From the NCBI GenBank assembly GCA_964057225.1, contig OZ059898.1, forward strand, positions 11,842,001 through 11,906,000: a stretch of DNA of 64,000 nt. The letters are read 5' to 3'. Under the pieces are notes generated by a model, which saw only the letters and a program-made list of their open reading frames with translations, did not search any database and was not told the DNA's origin. The stretch comes from Auanema rhodensis (Eukaryota; Nematoda; Chromadorea; Rhabditida; Rhabditidae). The translations under genes and the position numbers were made by a program. Shown piece by piece: positions 19,451 to 32,724 of this stretch. Within the stretch, counting starts at the first letter, position 1, and each line of letters starts with the position of its first letter.

Positions 19451-20161
19451 ATGCTCCAACGAACTTTTTTTGTCCACATTGATTTCATGTTTTATATGAT
19501 AATTTTCTAACCTAGAGGACTGTGGGGTTTATGTATAAGTAAATGAAAGGAAATTGCTAGGAATGATTTTATATAATTAAAATAAAGTTTAAAATGCTTT
19601 TATTACTATTTACAGCGTAGTTCACCCCAATATATGAAAACTAAATTCAAGTTTATTGAAAAGAAAAACAATGTTATTATAATAATGACAATTTTTATAA
19701 CCCATTTCAATACTTCTAAATATGCGGAAGTTTTCTAAATTATTATTTGTTTGAATCAGTGCTTAGATGTTGCATTTTAGTGTTGTTTTTGAATAGAGCA
19801 TGCTTTGTGTATGAAATTATAATTTCGTTTGTCCATGATTCTGTTTTAAGTTTTAAAAAAGATTATGAATGTTCAGCCCAATAATATTTTTTCCCTCAAA
19901 TTCGGAACATTCCAATTTATTCATTAAAGTGCCTGCTGTAAGAAGTCGTGTAGTTGCACTTAAACATCTATCTGATCTTCCCTACTATTCAGTTTCATGT
20001 AAGTTGTTAGAGACTTACTTATAGATTTTCCTAAAAACAAGCATACACATTTCAGTCCTCTAGTGTTTAATCTGTATTAGGTGTAATTGATAACAGTAAT
20101 CATAATTATCTGATATCATTTGATTTCGCAATCATTTGAAATTTAGGATTACCATAACTTC

Positions 20162-23100
20162 ATGGAAGGCAATCCTGGTACATCCGAATTAGTTCAAACA
20201 AAGGAGGAATATGTACAGCATGAAGGTTAGTGACTGAATTTTTTGTTTACATTTTAATTTTTATTGTAAAGGTGAAAATGTTTTAACTGATGTATTAGAT
20301 GTCGGAGAAGAAATAGCAGTTGACGAACACGAAATCTTACAAGAGGCCATCTTACAGCAAGGTTTACCAGATGAAGCTAGTTAGTTTCCAAATAAGCAGT
20401 ATGATATTTAACATGTACTTTTAGATATTGAAATCGAATATATTGACGATGGTTCCATAGCTGCCGAAGAAATAGTCTTAGATGAAGATGGTGTACTAAT
20501 GGAGGTTTTTTGTCTTATTTTCTTGTTTATTAACATCTGGATTTAGGAAGACGATATTGCCACCCAGTCTTTGGTTGCTTTGTCACGTGGTCCAAGGCAT
20601 AAAGATAAAACAGTTCGCGAATTTATTCAACAGACAGTACCCCTCACCGGGAAAGTATGTTTAGACGCATATGTTTGCTTAAAATTGAATTTTTTAGCAA
20701 GCTCATCGTGGGCAGCCAAGAATACTTCGTCGACCTTTGGGTGGCCGTGCTTCCATATATGATTCGACAAGTCGTGGTCTCCCTCGACCGAATTATCCAA
20801 GTATGAGCTTTTTCGCATATTTTTAACTAAAATAACTGTTTCAGTTCCATTGCAAACTAAAAGATTACTACCTGTTGCCACAGTACCTCTTCCCTCAACT
20901 AAACAACCAAATAGCCAGAAAGATTGGAGAGAAGAACAAAAGAGGTTTATAATATTGTCTTAAAAAATCACAACACATTTTTTCTTCAGATTATTGGAAA
21001 TTTACGAAATATATGACTGTTTACCTGATCACATGAAAGAACCATTTCGTCGAGTTCTTGAATCAAGAGGCGATACTTCGTTAAGAATGATTCCACCAAA
21101 GCGAGGGCCAACCCAAATGAGAGTCAGTTGTTTAGTTATCTTTAAAGATCAGCTAACTTTTCTATGTAGATGACGACTATGAATAATATGGGGCAAAGAG
21201 AACATTATGCAGAAGACCAGATGATGGAATCTGAATCAGCTGTTAGGCACGTTCAATATAAAGATGTTAGAGGTAAGATGATGCATGGGAATCTTAAATC
21301 ATGTTTTTCGTTTTTGACTATTCAGGTAGACATGTCTCGGATAATGAACTCATGCTCGCCGAGGATCAAGATGGTCAGCAGATGCACATGGAAGATAAAG
21401 GAAACACAGCGCAAGACCTCGAAGAACTCTCAGATATGCCTCAATTAGAAGAAGCTCCTCCAGTGGATATGCATCAAAGACAGGTTTCACTGCAATTTAC
21501 ATGATTTGTTTATGTTATTGTGTTTAGGGTCATGCGGGAAATTTACACCAGGGAAATGATGCTCAAATTGATGTTGAAGGCTATGACAGTGGAGAAGATC
21601 AAGAGATGCGAGGAAGTGTTGAATATATTATGGAAGCTGAAGACATGGATGTTTATGAAAGAGTAAGAATTCAATTTTCAATAGCTATCACACATATAGA
21701 TTTATAGAACTCCATGAAAGGTAGTTATATCCGACATGTTCGCAATAGTCAAATGATTATGCCTGCTATGAGAGACGATTATTATGCTGGCGTAGATGTA
21801 ACTCAGTATTCTGCTAGCAATATTCTCATGAACAATGTACTTTGTGATTTTATTTTCTCGTCTCACTTAATTTTTCAGCAAGTGCAAGAGTCTCGTTTTT
21901 GTCCAGGTTGTAAAATGACGCTTAAGAGATCTGTGTTCTATCATCATAGTCGAATGATTAAAAAGTATGGTGTCTGTAATATGTTTACACCAAAGAGATT
22001 TCCTTGTGGATTTACGGGGGTTGGAGTATTCTTCATTATTTTATGACAAATCAAACTATGTTATAGTGTGAGGAACGCCTAGGAACTGTTGAGAAATTAT
22101 GTGAACATATGTGGCAAATTCACGGTGCTCCTACTGATATTAAAACCGAAGTTTTCCATAGTGAAGCTGAGTTTGAAGTATTCCTTCGTGATCTCGAAGG
22201 CAAAGGAGGAAATTTCCGCATGTCAAGAGGAAACAAAATGATCAAGGTTTTAACTTGTATTAAAACTTTTTTTATTGATGTGATTAAGGCTGGAATGGTT
22301 CAATATTTCCGATGTAATCGTATGCAGTCTGTTTCGAGAGAAAAGACAGTAAGAGCTTGTGACGAATTAGTATGTTTTCTTGCTCATGTTATTATAACAC
22401 CTTCGTGGTTCAGAGTGCATATGGAAATAGCCCTGTAGAACGGAACGAAGATGACCCTTTTGTTGGAATCGGAGGAAAGCCATGCTTGAGGACAGAGGAG
22501 GCATGTACAGCATTCTTCAGAAAAGCATACTTGCCTAATGGGTACCTATTTAAATTAGTAAAGTTATTTATCTTTATGTTTAGTACCATAGAAGTTCGAT
22601 ACTGTGACCACCATCTCCATGAAGACGAACGTGTTCGTCTTCCAGCTATTTTAAAAGATAGAATCTTCGAAATGAGCAGAAAGAATCTGCCTCCAGCGGT
22701 TATCATGATGGTTTTACAAAGTAAGAATACAATTTCTTCTTTTTTCACTTCAACAAAACTAATTGCTTAGGTGAACGAGAGAAGTTCTGCCAAATAGGAT
22801 CAGCAATTGAACGTAGAATAATGGCCTTAACTCCTAAAGATATTTCCAACACTCTTCTGTCTAAATCTTCAGCTCGAAAAAAGAAGAAGTCAAATCAATA
22901 TGAAGCTGATCAATGTAAACCAAAAACTGGTTTAAATTATAATATAAATTAAATTTCAGTTGATGTTGTTTCTGTTGATAGCCATCATGATCAACTGCCA
23001 AACTCACCTTCACAGAGCAATGTATCAATAGATGGACAAAGAGAAGTGCGCTGTGAGATTGAATAGTGTTTTTTCACTTACTTTGTTTTAGAACTCCAGT

Positions 23101-24017
23101 GTACATAGTAACTTGGTTGTTGATAATGTGTCTTATAACCGCAATAGTCAAGGGGGGACTGATAATATTAATAGGTCTGATCTCTCTGAGCTTGAGCAGC
23201 GTATGCTCGAAACTTATGAAGCTAATCACGATGTCATTTTAACTGATATGCAAAAAATGAAACGCGTTGAAAACAAAAAACGTCATCAGCGAGAAACTAT
23301 ACGTACTAGAGTTTATGCTCTGGGACGCTTTATTAAAACTATGAATTTCGCTGACATGTCGATTGAAATTTTAGAAGAAATGTCCGAAGGATTGAAGAAT
23401 GTAAGTTGTTTTTTTCTTTTTTTTAAAGTTTTTCTAATTTCTAGGTACTTGATTGTACTCGAATCAAAAGTGAGCCTGAAGTTTTCTCTCTTAGTTTGCC
23501 TTCTAAACCAATGAAACCTGAAACTCAGGATAATGATGAAGTGAGTTGCTATTCATCATATCTATAATATTTTCTTTTCTTAGTTTATGCCGGCCAGTGT
23601 TGAACGTAAATCACGGAAGAGAAAGATTATCAAAACCGAAGCTAATGATCCAGAAATTAATGTATGTTCCCTATAGACTGTCAAACGTTTTAATGCTTTG
23701 CTTTAGACTTCTGAAACCATGATGGAGGCTACTGATAATAGAGAATTCCAAGCAGAAGATTCAATGGAGCAGATGATAGAAGTTGAATCTCCTGTTTCGA
23801 AAAAGGTATATTTATAATTTCTGTTTTTGTTTTCACTGTGTAATAGAGTCAAAATCAGAGTCGTCGCGGGCGACCTAAAAAGGAGATCAAGAAAGATGTA
23901 CCCGATGAAGATGAGAAGATCGAACCGTCTGAAGAAGTTTCCGATGAAGTTGTACAACTACCTTCCCGGACTCGCGTTGGTCGTGTGGTTCGTCCCAGAG
24001 CTATACTTGATGTGTAA
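20162..24017 (+). CDS. Nuclear protein with C2H2 finger, WRKY-GCM1/MULE-type zinc-binding region and AT-hook (956 aa)
   Basis: Twenty-three exons, all in phase, give 956 residues. A splice-acceptor-like ATTTAG ends at 20146, 15 bases before the ATG, and could be a trans-splice site. Residues 1-75 are very acidic. Around 414 is a CPGC motif. A C2H2 finger follows (PKRFPCGFTGCEER, then CEHMWQIHG at about 466-474). Next come YFRCNR (about 521), CTAFFRKAYLPNG and VRYCDHHLHED (about 590), whose C...C...HxH layout is that of the WRKY-GCM1 superfamily domains found in MULE transposases and FAR1/FLYWCH proteins. The tail has a K-rich patch (SARKKKKS), a sumoylation-like IKSEPE and an AT-hook (RRGRPKK, about 906-912). 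No transposase catalytic core is present. Likely a DNA-binding chromatin or transcription factor. I do not recognise the orthologue. The donor after 23045 (GTGCGC) is weak. A poly(A) signal is at 24258. Confidence 0.85.
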
Positions 24018-24234
24018 AAATGTATTTCGTTGTCTTCGTATTTTGAGTTATTTACTTTCATATTTCACTATTTGTTAGCTCTCAAGGATAACTTAGACTT
24101 AACTAGTTCTAGTTGTTAAGCCGCATCATTGCTTTTGAATAATTCTGAACCCGGGTAATTGTACACAAAAGTGTTCATTTCGATGTATTACATACGGTGC
24201 ATTGTCTCAAACCTCTAATTATGTTACAGGAAGA

Positions 24235-24240
24235 TTTATT
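24235..24240 (-). terminator. Poly(A) signal of the vWA gene
   Basis: Reads AATAAA on the minus strand, about 47 bases after the stop codon at 24287, a normal distance for nematode genes. Confidence 0.55.
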
Positions 24241-24257
24241 GTTAAAATGGTCTTGAT

Positions 24258-24263
24258 AATAAA
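24258..24263 (+). terminator. Poly(A) signal of the 20.2-24.0 kb gene
   Basis: AATAAA about 240 bases after the stop codon. It lies only 24 bases beyond the stop of the convergent vWA gene, so the two 3' ends probably overlap. Confidence 0.5.
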
Positions 24264-24286
24264 AGATAATAAGGTCCAAATGTGAA

Positions 24287-27200
24287 CTAAGACGACGGTC
24301 CATGAGTTTGGTGCCACGCCGTGTATGCTAAATATAAATGATATTGAGATCAATAGAAAAAAGCTGATTTACCTGACTGCATATAAGTATTGTAATCGTA
24401 ATAAGTATTAGAAGTATCAGGAATAGTACTATATAAAGGTATATTATTTAAAATCGAATAATTATTATCGAAATCTGATCCCAAGAACTGAAACGGGAAA
24501 ATATGATGAAGGACTTCTTGAACTTCATAACTAACCTGGTTCAAGTAAGAAACTGGTTGCTGAGCTGTTCCGAATTGTAAAGCATAAGTGAAATAATCTA
24601 AATTTATTTGCTTTGTAGTTAAGGTAGGAACAGGTGATGAAATGCTGAAAATACGCAAAAATTAATAAAAGCTTTCACATCAGAAAGAACTTTGATGATT
24701 GGATGAAAGCAGTTACAAAAATAGTTCTGTTATTATTTGGATCGATACCAAAAGAACTTTTATGATATACAGAATTAAATTCTTCTATGGCTCTGAAATA
24801 TTGAATAGTTCGGATTAAAGTTGATATGTTCAATTGCTTACGCAAATAGGTTGGGAGCCCTTCCTTTCGATACAACCTGAATTTCAGATACAGCTTGCAT
24901 GAGTTCATTTTGTTCACCATAAGTGGTAAGATCGAATGAAGTTTCAGAGATAACACCCTGAAATTGAATTGTATAGTTAATAATGAAAAGCAACTGTTTA
25001 CTTGTCCGTTATAGTTGATAATTGCAAGACGGTTATTGCCTAATGCGAAGTCTCCAACAGAAGATATGAAAATTTGGAGGAAGGATTTTATCTAAATCAG
25101 GAATTCAGGTTGATTTTCTTTGCACTTTATACCTGAAGCAATTGATTATTGCTTAATTGCTCATGATCAATGAGGAAAATGTGGTCAGCAAAAATGTTTT
25201 CTAGAGAAGTAAGTGAAGGATATACTTGTTCTTTGTATTCTAAATTAATTTTGTTATTATGACGAATCATTAAGCCATGTGTACCATTATCTATACTGAC
25301 AAGAAGATCTTTTCCAACACCTTGATAACAAGAGAGGGAAGTTGGTGAATTGACAATTTCAAAGAAACCAGTATTAATGAACTGATTTACGAATTCACTG
25401 CCCAGACCATCCATAGTAATACCGAAAACTTTGGTTGAATTTTTGATTTTTAAAGCATTAGCTGTTTGTTGAGCATCTTGATAATAGCTGAAACGTTATC
25501 AATAAAGATCAATGTGATCAAGAATAAATTTTACTTGATGGAATTAGTCAAAATAATGGAATATGTGGCTACGCTTTCTCTCCACCCCTTAGTAGGATCT
25601 AAGAAATAGTTTAGTCCTTGATTGATGGCGCCTGTTAAATCAGCTTGAGTAGTGGTAGGGTTTGCTTCAAGACGAAGATTATCAATCTTCCGCGCAATAT
25701 CGTTGTTACTAGTAGATTCCCAAAGATGGAATCCAGCCTACAAAGTCTTGTAATTTCAAAATATTAAAATATCTCAAATACTTCTGGGATCAAATCTCCA
25801 TTGAAAGCTTGTAGGGCAAATTGTGTATTTTTGTTGCTTACAAAGAACTGATTGACGAAGTTTTTCAAGAAATTTTTAATCTGAAAAAATAGAAATTATA
25901 TAATATAATTGCAGAGATATCTCTTACAGCATTGAAATCGTTAGAGCTCATTCCAGTTTCATCGAGGAATATGAGAATATCAGCGGATATCTCCGAAATC
26001 GGGAAACTCTTGGAGTAAAAACTCAGCTGTTCTATAATGAATGATTATTAGTATATAAACTAATATAAAGCTAAAACCTGAATACAAGTTGTTAAAGAAT
26101 TTGTTCATTGGGTTGCCGCCTCTTGGATCAACGGGGAATTTTCCTTCGGCCCAATTGTCCAACTGCTCACTGCCATCAATACTATAAATCAGAATTACTA
26201 AATTGAATTAAAGCAAGAAACGTACTCATATATGAAAGATTTTTTGGTAAGTGAGTTAGTGTAATCTGCGCTCACATATCTCAAGACATATGAAACAGCT
26301 CCATGATTTTGTATTTGCGTAGCTACAGGCTGAAGGGTTAATCTGAATTTTTGAATAAGTCACAGCTATATTGCATTGAGCTCACGTAGTTGGACCAACA
26401 AGGTAAATGACATATGCATTTCGAGCGTTACCATTATTATTGGCAAGTGATAAAACAACATTATCAATAGCGCTAAAAAGTGTTTTTCAAAAATACGGTC
26501 AAGCTCAAAAGTCTTTTACCCTTGAATATTAGAAGATCCAGATGGAACTTCGATCCATGATGTCAAGAAATCATTAACGTTCTTAAAATAAAAAACATAT
26601 TATGAATGAGGAGAATATTAATTACGGTCATGCTATTAGTAAGTGCCAGATTATTGTTGGAAACAATATCAGAGAACGGTACAATAGATACTCTGCTCCT
26701 GAAAAATAGTAATGAATGAAAGGAATAGTAGACTATATTATAAATTACTTGTAATTACTAATCGTCAAAAGATTGACAAAGTTTTTGACGAATAAACGAA
26801 TGTTAGTAATATCATTGACAACTGAGGCTGATTGATCAACAATGAAGTAGAAATCAGAATAGAATGAGTTGAGCATTGGAGCTGCTGAAAGAGAAGGAAA
26901 TTGTTTGATGTGAAAAGAAAAGAAAACACACGTCTTGTTGTAGCTTGACTGATAATGGCATCACGAAGAGAATTCTGATTGATATCAGATTCCCAATTAG
27001 TTAGCTAAAACAAGTACTTAGAAACAAAATAAAATATGTATCCTACCGAATAACTGTCTGGTCCGAATCGGCTAAGCTCGTATGCAGTCATTGTGTGGGT
27101 GACATCAACTGCAATGGTGCGTACAGGTTGGCTACGGATAGCAGCAATGCTATCAGTAAAGTCAGAAGATGAGGATCCAAGAGAAAAGACATAAAGATAG

Positions 27201-30200
27201 TTTTCTTTAAGTGGTCTAAATCCTTTATCGGCAATAGAGCTGTAGACATTTGCGTTAATATATTGAAGAGCCCTGAAGAAAAGAAAGATTTTTGTTACAA
27301 CTATTCCTAGTGTAATTACTGGTTGATATCTCTGGCTGCATTATTAGTCACAGCTTGGTATGACAACTTGGGTCCCAGACAGTCGTAGAGATTCCAATAG
27401 TTATTAATCTACAAAATAAAATCTTTTGAAAAATAGATAACGTTGAATCATACGTCAGAGAACGAGCAAAGGATTTTTGTAGAGGAGCTATCAAAAGTGG
27501 CTACAGTGAAGAGAGATCCAGATGAACTGATGTAGAATTGATCGCGGAAAGTTGTTTGCAAGAATGATCTCATCTATTAATCATCAAGTTATTATTAACT
27601 ATATAAATTAAAAACATACAGTTTCGAAATTATCAAATGTTTGGTTAGATACGTCAATGAGAATTGTAACATCAGGCCAGATATCGCGAACTTTCACTTG
27701 TGGAATAGGTCCAGGAGTGTATACAGTAGGAACATCGGTTGGAGGAGGATTTGCTAAAAAGAAAACAAATCAGATTCAAATAAGCATGTATGTATTTCAA
27801 CGATGCAACCAATTTCAATCGCGAAATAATGCAAAATATAGTCGTGATTACGTGAATACGTGAGATGATCAGATATCTTAACTTACTTGGCTCTTTATAT
27901 ACACGACACAATTGTTTTGAAATTTTTTCTGCTAAGACATAAGATGATCTGGGATTATCAATACTGAGCTGAAATCAAGTTTATAAAATTAGTTTTGACT
28001 TAAATTACTTAATATACTTACCAATACAGGGCTTCCGATAGCAATTCCAGCATCCTGGCCAGGAATTATTTCATTCGAGTGAGCCTGCACACGAAGACCA
28101 TAAATGAATGAGAATGGCATACGTGCTCTTTCATTGAGAGCAGATTGATAATCAGCGAAACTGAAATCGAAGAGTTGAAACACTAAGTTGAACTTATAAA
28201 TCTTACTCTACAGCATCACTAATAACTAGTACTGTTTTACTGGCATCCGGTCTGCCCAAGTTGATTTGTCTTCCAGCTTCTCTGTAAGCTCTAAAGAAAA
28301 AATAATAATTACTTATTTTCAAATGAGAACTAACCTTGAAAGAAGATTTGTGACGGATGAAGAAACATTTTGGTATTTCAAATTGGAAATTTGATCAAAT
28401 AAACTTTTTGAAGATTTGAGATCATTCATCGAGGAAGGAACATCAAGCTTATCTCCAAAGTATGTAATCACCGCTAAATTAACTGGGGTTCCCATATTAA
28501 TTTCATTGTTATTAAGTGGTCCGAATAGAGATGGAACAACAAGAGTAGCAGTGAAATCTCGAACCTAGAAATATGAAAATCAAAAAGATATTCATTGAAA
28601 TGCTCACATATTCCCAATTTGATTGTGAACTAGCATGTAAGATGATAGTGATATCTTCAAACTGTTCGCATGTTTGAACTGCAAAGTATTGTAATTAGAC
28701 TGAAAAAAAGAAAAAGAAATCAATACCAAATTGAGTCACTGGTGTACAGACAGGTAACGATATTACATCCAATTGTGGAATTAAAGAATCCACTATAGCA
28801 TTTGTGGTGCTAGTAATATTAATTTGTCCATCGCTATTTCTGAATATGAATGCATTTCCATTAAAACTCTCAGAACCCGTAATATCATTCATTGATGTTA
28901 TGTTTGAATAACGTCTAAATTATACATATAATATGAGAAAGTATCGTGTTTGCTATACCCTAGTACAACTCCTTTAACGGTAGCTTTACTGCGAACTTCA
29001 GCGCTGATACGAGGCAAATCTTTTTCGTTATTACTTCTATAAAATGGATATGTGTAATATTAAGTTGAGTTTTGTAGATATAAACATACACTCCGCGTCC
29101 GAAGATAACGACCATTTGGGCGCTTCCGGAAGTGTCCTCATTTAAGTCCTTCAAAACTTCTCTGAGTCCGCTGTAATTGGATAGATTTATGTTGAGAAAA
29201 CAATTAAAAACTGTATACGTAGTGATAGTAGAAGCAGCTCCCAGAGGTGTGAATGTGGTGCTGCCTAATACAGCTTGAGCTTCAACAGCATCGTCCAACT
29301 ATAAAAGTGTCTCGTGTAGCATAGTTTAAAGCATTTTTCTTACCATAGAATAGAGAGTTCCAGTGTCATCATCAGAAGAGTAGTAAACTAATGTTACTTT
29401 TCCTGTGGTTGGTGAAATTAATCCACTGGTCTCATTCAAAATTGTGTTGACGATATTAACTTGCTTAAATAAGAGAATAAACTAAATAGAATTAATAGAA
29501 GTATTATACCAAATCAACGTAATTATTCTGTTCTACGCTTGAAACTTCAATAGCGAAAATATAATTGAAATTGCAAAAATAAACTCCTGAAAACAATATA
29601 ATATAAATATTTTATTTATTAATAATAAAAATTACCTTTGCAGAGAATATAAGACATCACGTTTTTAACCAAAAAAGGTTGCACAATATCGTTAGAAGTA
29701 ACATCTGGAAACATAGATTTCATTTACGTAGTAAGCTTTTAAGGCAAAAACTTACTGAAATTGTACGATTTGACAAATCCATCGTTTTGAGCATCAATTA
29801 CTTCATTAATAAGTGTAAAGGCATACGAATCTACTTCAACATCTAGAAAAAAAGTCTTAAAACTATTAAAAAAAACTTTCTATTACCTAAACTAATCAAT
29901 TGAGTTTGATAAAGAGAACGAAGATTATGACTGTGTGTACCAGCATTAACAATATCTGTTGAATTATCATCAGTTCTATAAATAAATAAAAATTAATTAT
30001 TTGACATCATATGTAGTTTCAAACCCTGAGTTAATGAAGTACACAATTGGGCGAGTGTCATGTTGGTTATAGTGGGCGTTCTTGCTGACGAATGTTTCTG
30101 CAGCAGCAAATCCGCTGAAAGAGGTTTGATTTGATGACTGTTTATAAGCCGTAAAGTTCGATTGGTGTAATGAATAGTAAGACGTTAATACTCACACCGA

Positions 30201-32724
30201 TAATAGAGTTGAAGTTGGATTAGACTGTACGTTATTAAGATCTTTCTTAATGTCGTCGTATGACAAATAGTTCTAAAAATCAGTCCTTCAAAATAAATAA
30301 GCATCGATGATGCACTTACCGAGCTGGAGAACGTAACAACATTATTGAAAGTGATAATAGCATAACGATCATCCTTATTAACAGCGTTTGATTGTTCAAC
30401 TACTTGCAAAGCGAATGATAATGCACTCTAAATATAATATAATCAAGTTTATCTTGTAATGCTTATAGAGAGAACATACCTTAAAGCCGTTGTTAATAGA
30501 CATAATAAGTGAGTCTTCAATCAGGAAAAGTATATCCATCTTACAGGAAGGACCTTAAAGATTGTGATATAAAGACTTTCGATTTATAATTTCAAGATAC
30601 CTGATGTGTTTGGATCTTGAGTAGTTATTACTGGTTTTGCAGTTACTGGAGATTCTGATGTAACTAATGGGATTCGAGTAGATGGAATGAGTGGAGGAGC
30701 AGGAGTTGAATAGTAAGCTGATTTTGTAGAAATGAGAAGAAACATAGATAACATGAAATACCTGTGCAAGTCCATTGTGATGATGTTGCATATATGGCAG
30801 GGTTTGTGATCCAAGTTATATCATCGACTGGATAATACCGAGAATTGTCAGATACAACAGATGAAAAGATATCTCTGCAAAGAAATGCTTTAAACTAACA
30901 ATTTCAACTTGAAGGGATACCTAGCAACTTGGTTAACAGTGGCAACAATAGATCCAATATAGAAGCCGCGTGATTTCAAGTCAGTAGCCAATACGGTTGG
31001 AGTAGCTTTGGTGATATCGCTAAAGCAATTTAATAACCATGAATAATCTGAGATTAAACTTACTATCCATCAGAGATGATGATTATGTTTTTACCCTGTC
31101 CAATAATTGGATTGCTAAGACGATTCAATATGTATTGAAGTCCACTGAAAGATGTTTTAATCAGTAATTGTAGTAAAAGAAAGTAGAGATGGCGGATAGA
31201 TGAAGAATGATATTTCACTCACATCGTCACAGAATGGAAATCGTTGTTTGTTGGATTTACAGTTGAACTATTCAATTTTGCAATTACATTATGCCAACAG
31301 TTGTCATCAGTACAAGATCCCAATGATGATCTATATTAATTGAAATAGATTGAAAAGAAAATTTTGAACTATTTTAAAATTAAACGTAAATTCAAATTAC
31401 TCACGCTCCAAGTCCATTGTAAACGATGAGATCAAACTTAGTTGTGTTCCATTGAGTAGAATGTAATCCGATTACATTGTCATAATTTGATAAATATTGT
31501 CTTATCTGAAGAAGGTAAGAAACACAATTAAAATTTTTTTCATCTGTTTTACTTACATAAGCAAGTTTATCATCTAAAGTACCCGAATTAGGCATAGCTA
31601 CATCAACCAAGAACGTTGTCTGCACATTGATAGTTGTAGCATCGCAATAAGCTTCAAAAGTATTATTTAGATGTACTTATATAACTGATCAAATACCTCC
31701 ATTGGGCAAGAATGGTGATGAGGTTGTAGCAATAGTAGGTGGATAAGTACCGGTAGAACCATCAAATTTGGGTATGTACATCGAAGAACATTGAGAGGTT
31801 GGATTAGCTAAATATGAACATGAAATGATTTTATTTTGAAAATGATTACTAGTATCTTCATTCTTCCATCTGGTGCTCAAAATAGTATGTAGATTTGTGA
31901 ATGGAGGTGGATCTACACTAAAGCTAAATGTTGAAAAGAAAATGGTTCCTTTATCAGGAGATGGCTGGAATCTATTTACAATTACTGCAACAGGAGCTGG
32001 AATCTCTTTATGCGATGTTACAATTCCCATGCTCTGAAATTTTACTTGATTTTACTTTGATACTTTCCATTGTCTATTCTGTTTATTGGTTTTAGTTTCT
32101 TCAATCTTATATTGATATACAGGAAGCATCTTACCTCAGCTTGAAGTCTGGATTTCAAGCCAGCGTATGCTTTTGAACTTGAATTGTAGTAGTCATCCAT
32201 CCAAGGAATAGCCGGATCCCAGGCCGTTGTGAAAATATTAGATATAGTTATAGAAGAACAAACAGATTGAGGACATGTTTCTATAAAATAAACAATTTCC
32301 AGGTTTAGAAAATTAGATGCTGATAAATAATTAGTAAAAAGATTGATAATATTTCCATTCAGCAGCAATGTAATAGATCATTTCACAGATTAGATTATAT
32401 TTTTTATTTTATAATTTACGAATTTGTGTGTTTGAAAAAGATAATAATAATACAAATTTCAACAATCAACTCACTCTTTTGACTTTGGCTAAGTTTATGA
32501 GATCCAACTCCAATAAGAACACAACCCGTTATAAGAAATATTAGAGAAACTATAAATATTCCTCCTAATATATATAAATTCCGACGACTTGGTTGCAGCA
32601 TCGGACTGAAAATAGAGACATGTTATTGACTAATTTATTCTGAGCTGATTCTATTCAGCTTGGATAAAATTCCTCATGCTGATGAATACAGAAATAGAAA
32701 AAATTTAGCCTACCTATCTGCCAT
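24287..32724 (-). CDS. Large membrane-tethered protein with about eight von Willebrand A modules
   Basis: Dozens of short exons span 8.4 kb, encoding roughly 2,000 residues. Exon 1 (32724-32714) gives MAD. Exon 2 (32605-32475) holds a basic stretch and one membrane helix (LYILGGIFIVSLIFLITGCV), so a type II anchor. Then comes a region resembling an SEA domain (32280-31850) and a Pro/Thr linker. vWA-like modules follow at about 31.6, 30.5, 29.5, 28.7, 27.7, 26.9, 26.0 and 25.2 kb, split by Pro/Thr linkers (near 30.7 and 27.75 kb). The metal-site motif DxSxS is intact only in the sixth (FIVDQSASV, near 26.83 kb). The others are degenerate (LVDVAMPNSG, LIDVSNQTF, FLDETGMSS, LIDHEQLSN). Last exon 24327-24287. 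vWA domains mediate adhesion and matrix binding, so a cell-surface or cuticle/matrix role is likely. It could be two genes, but linker reading frames run through. Confidence 0.8.
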
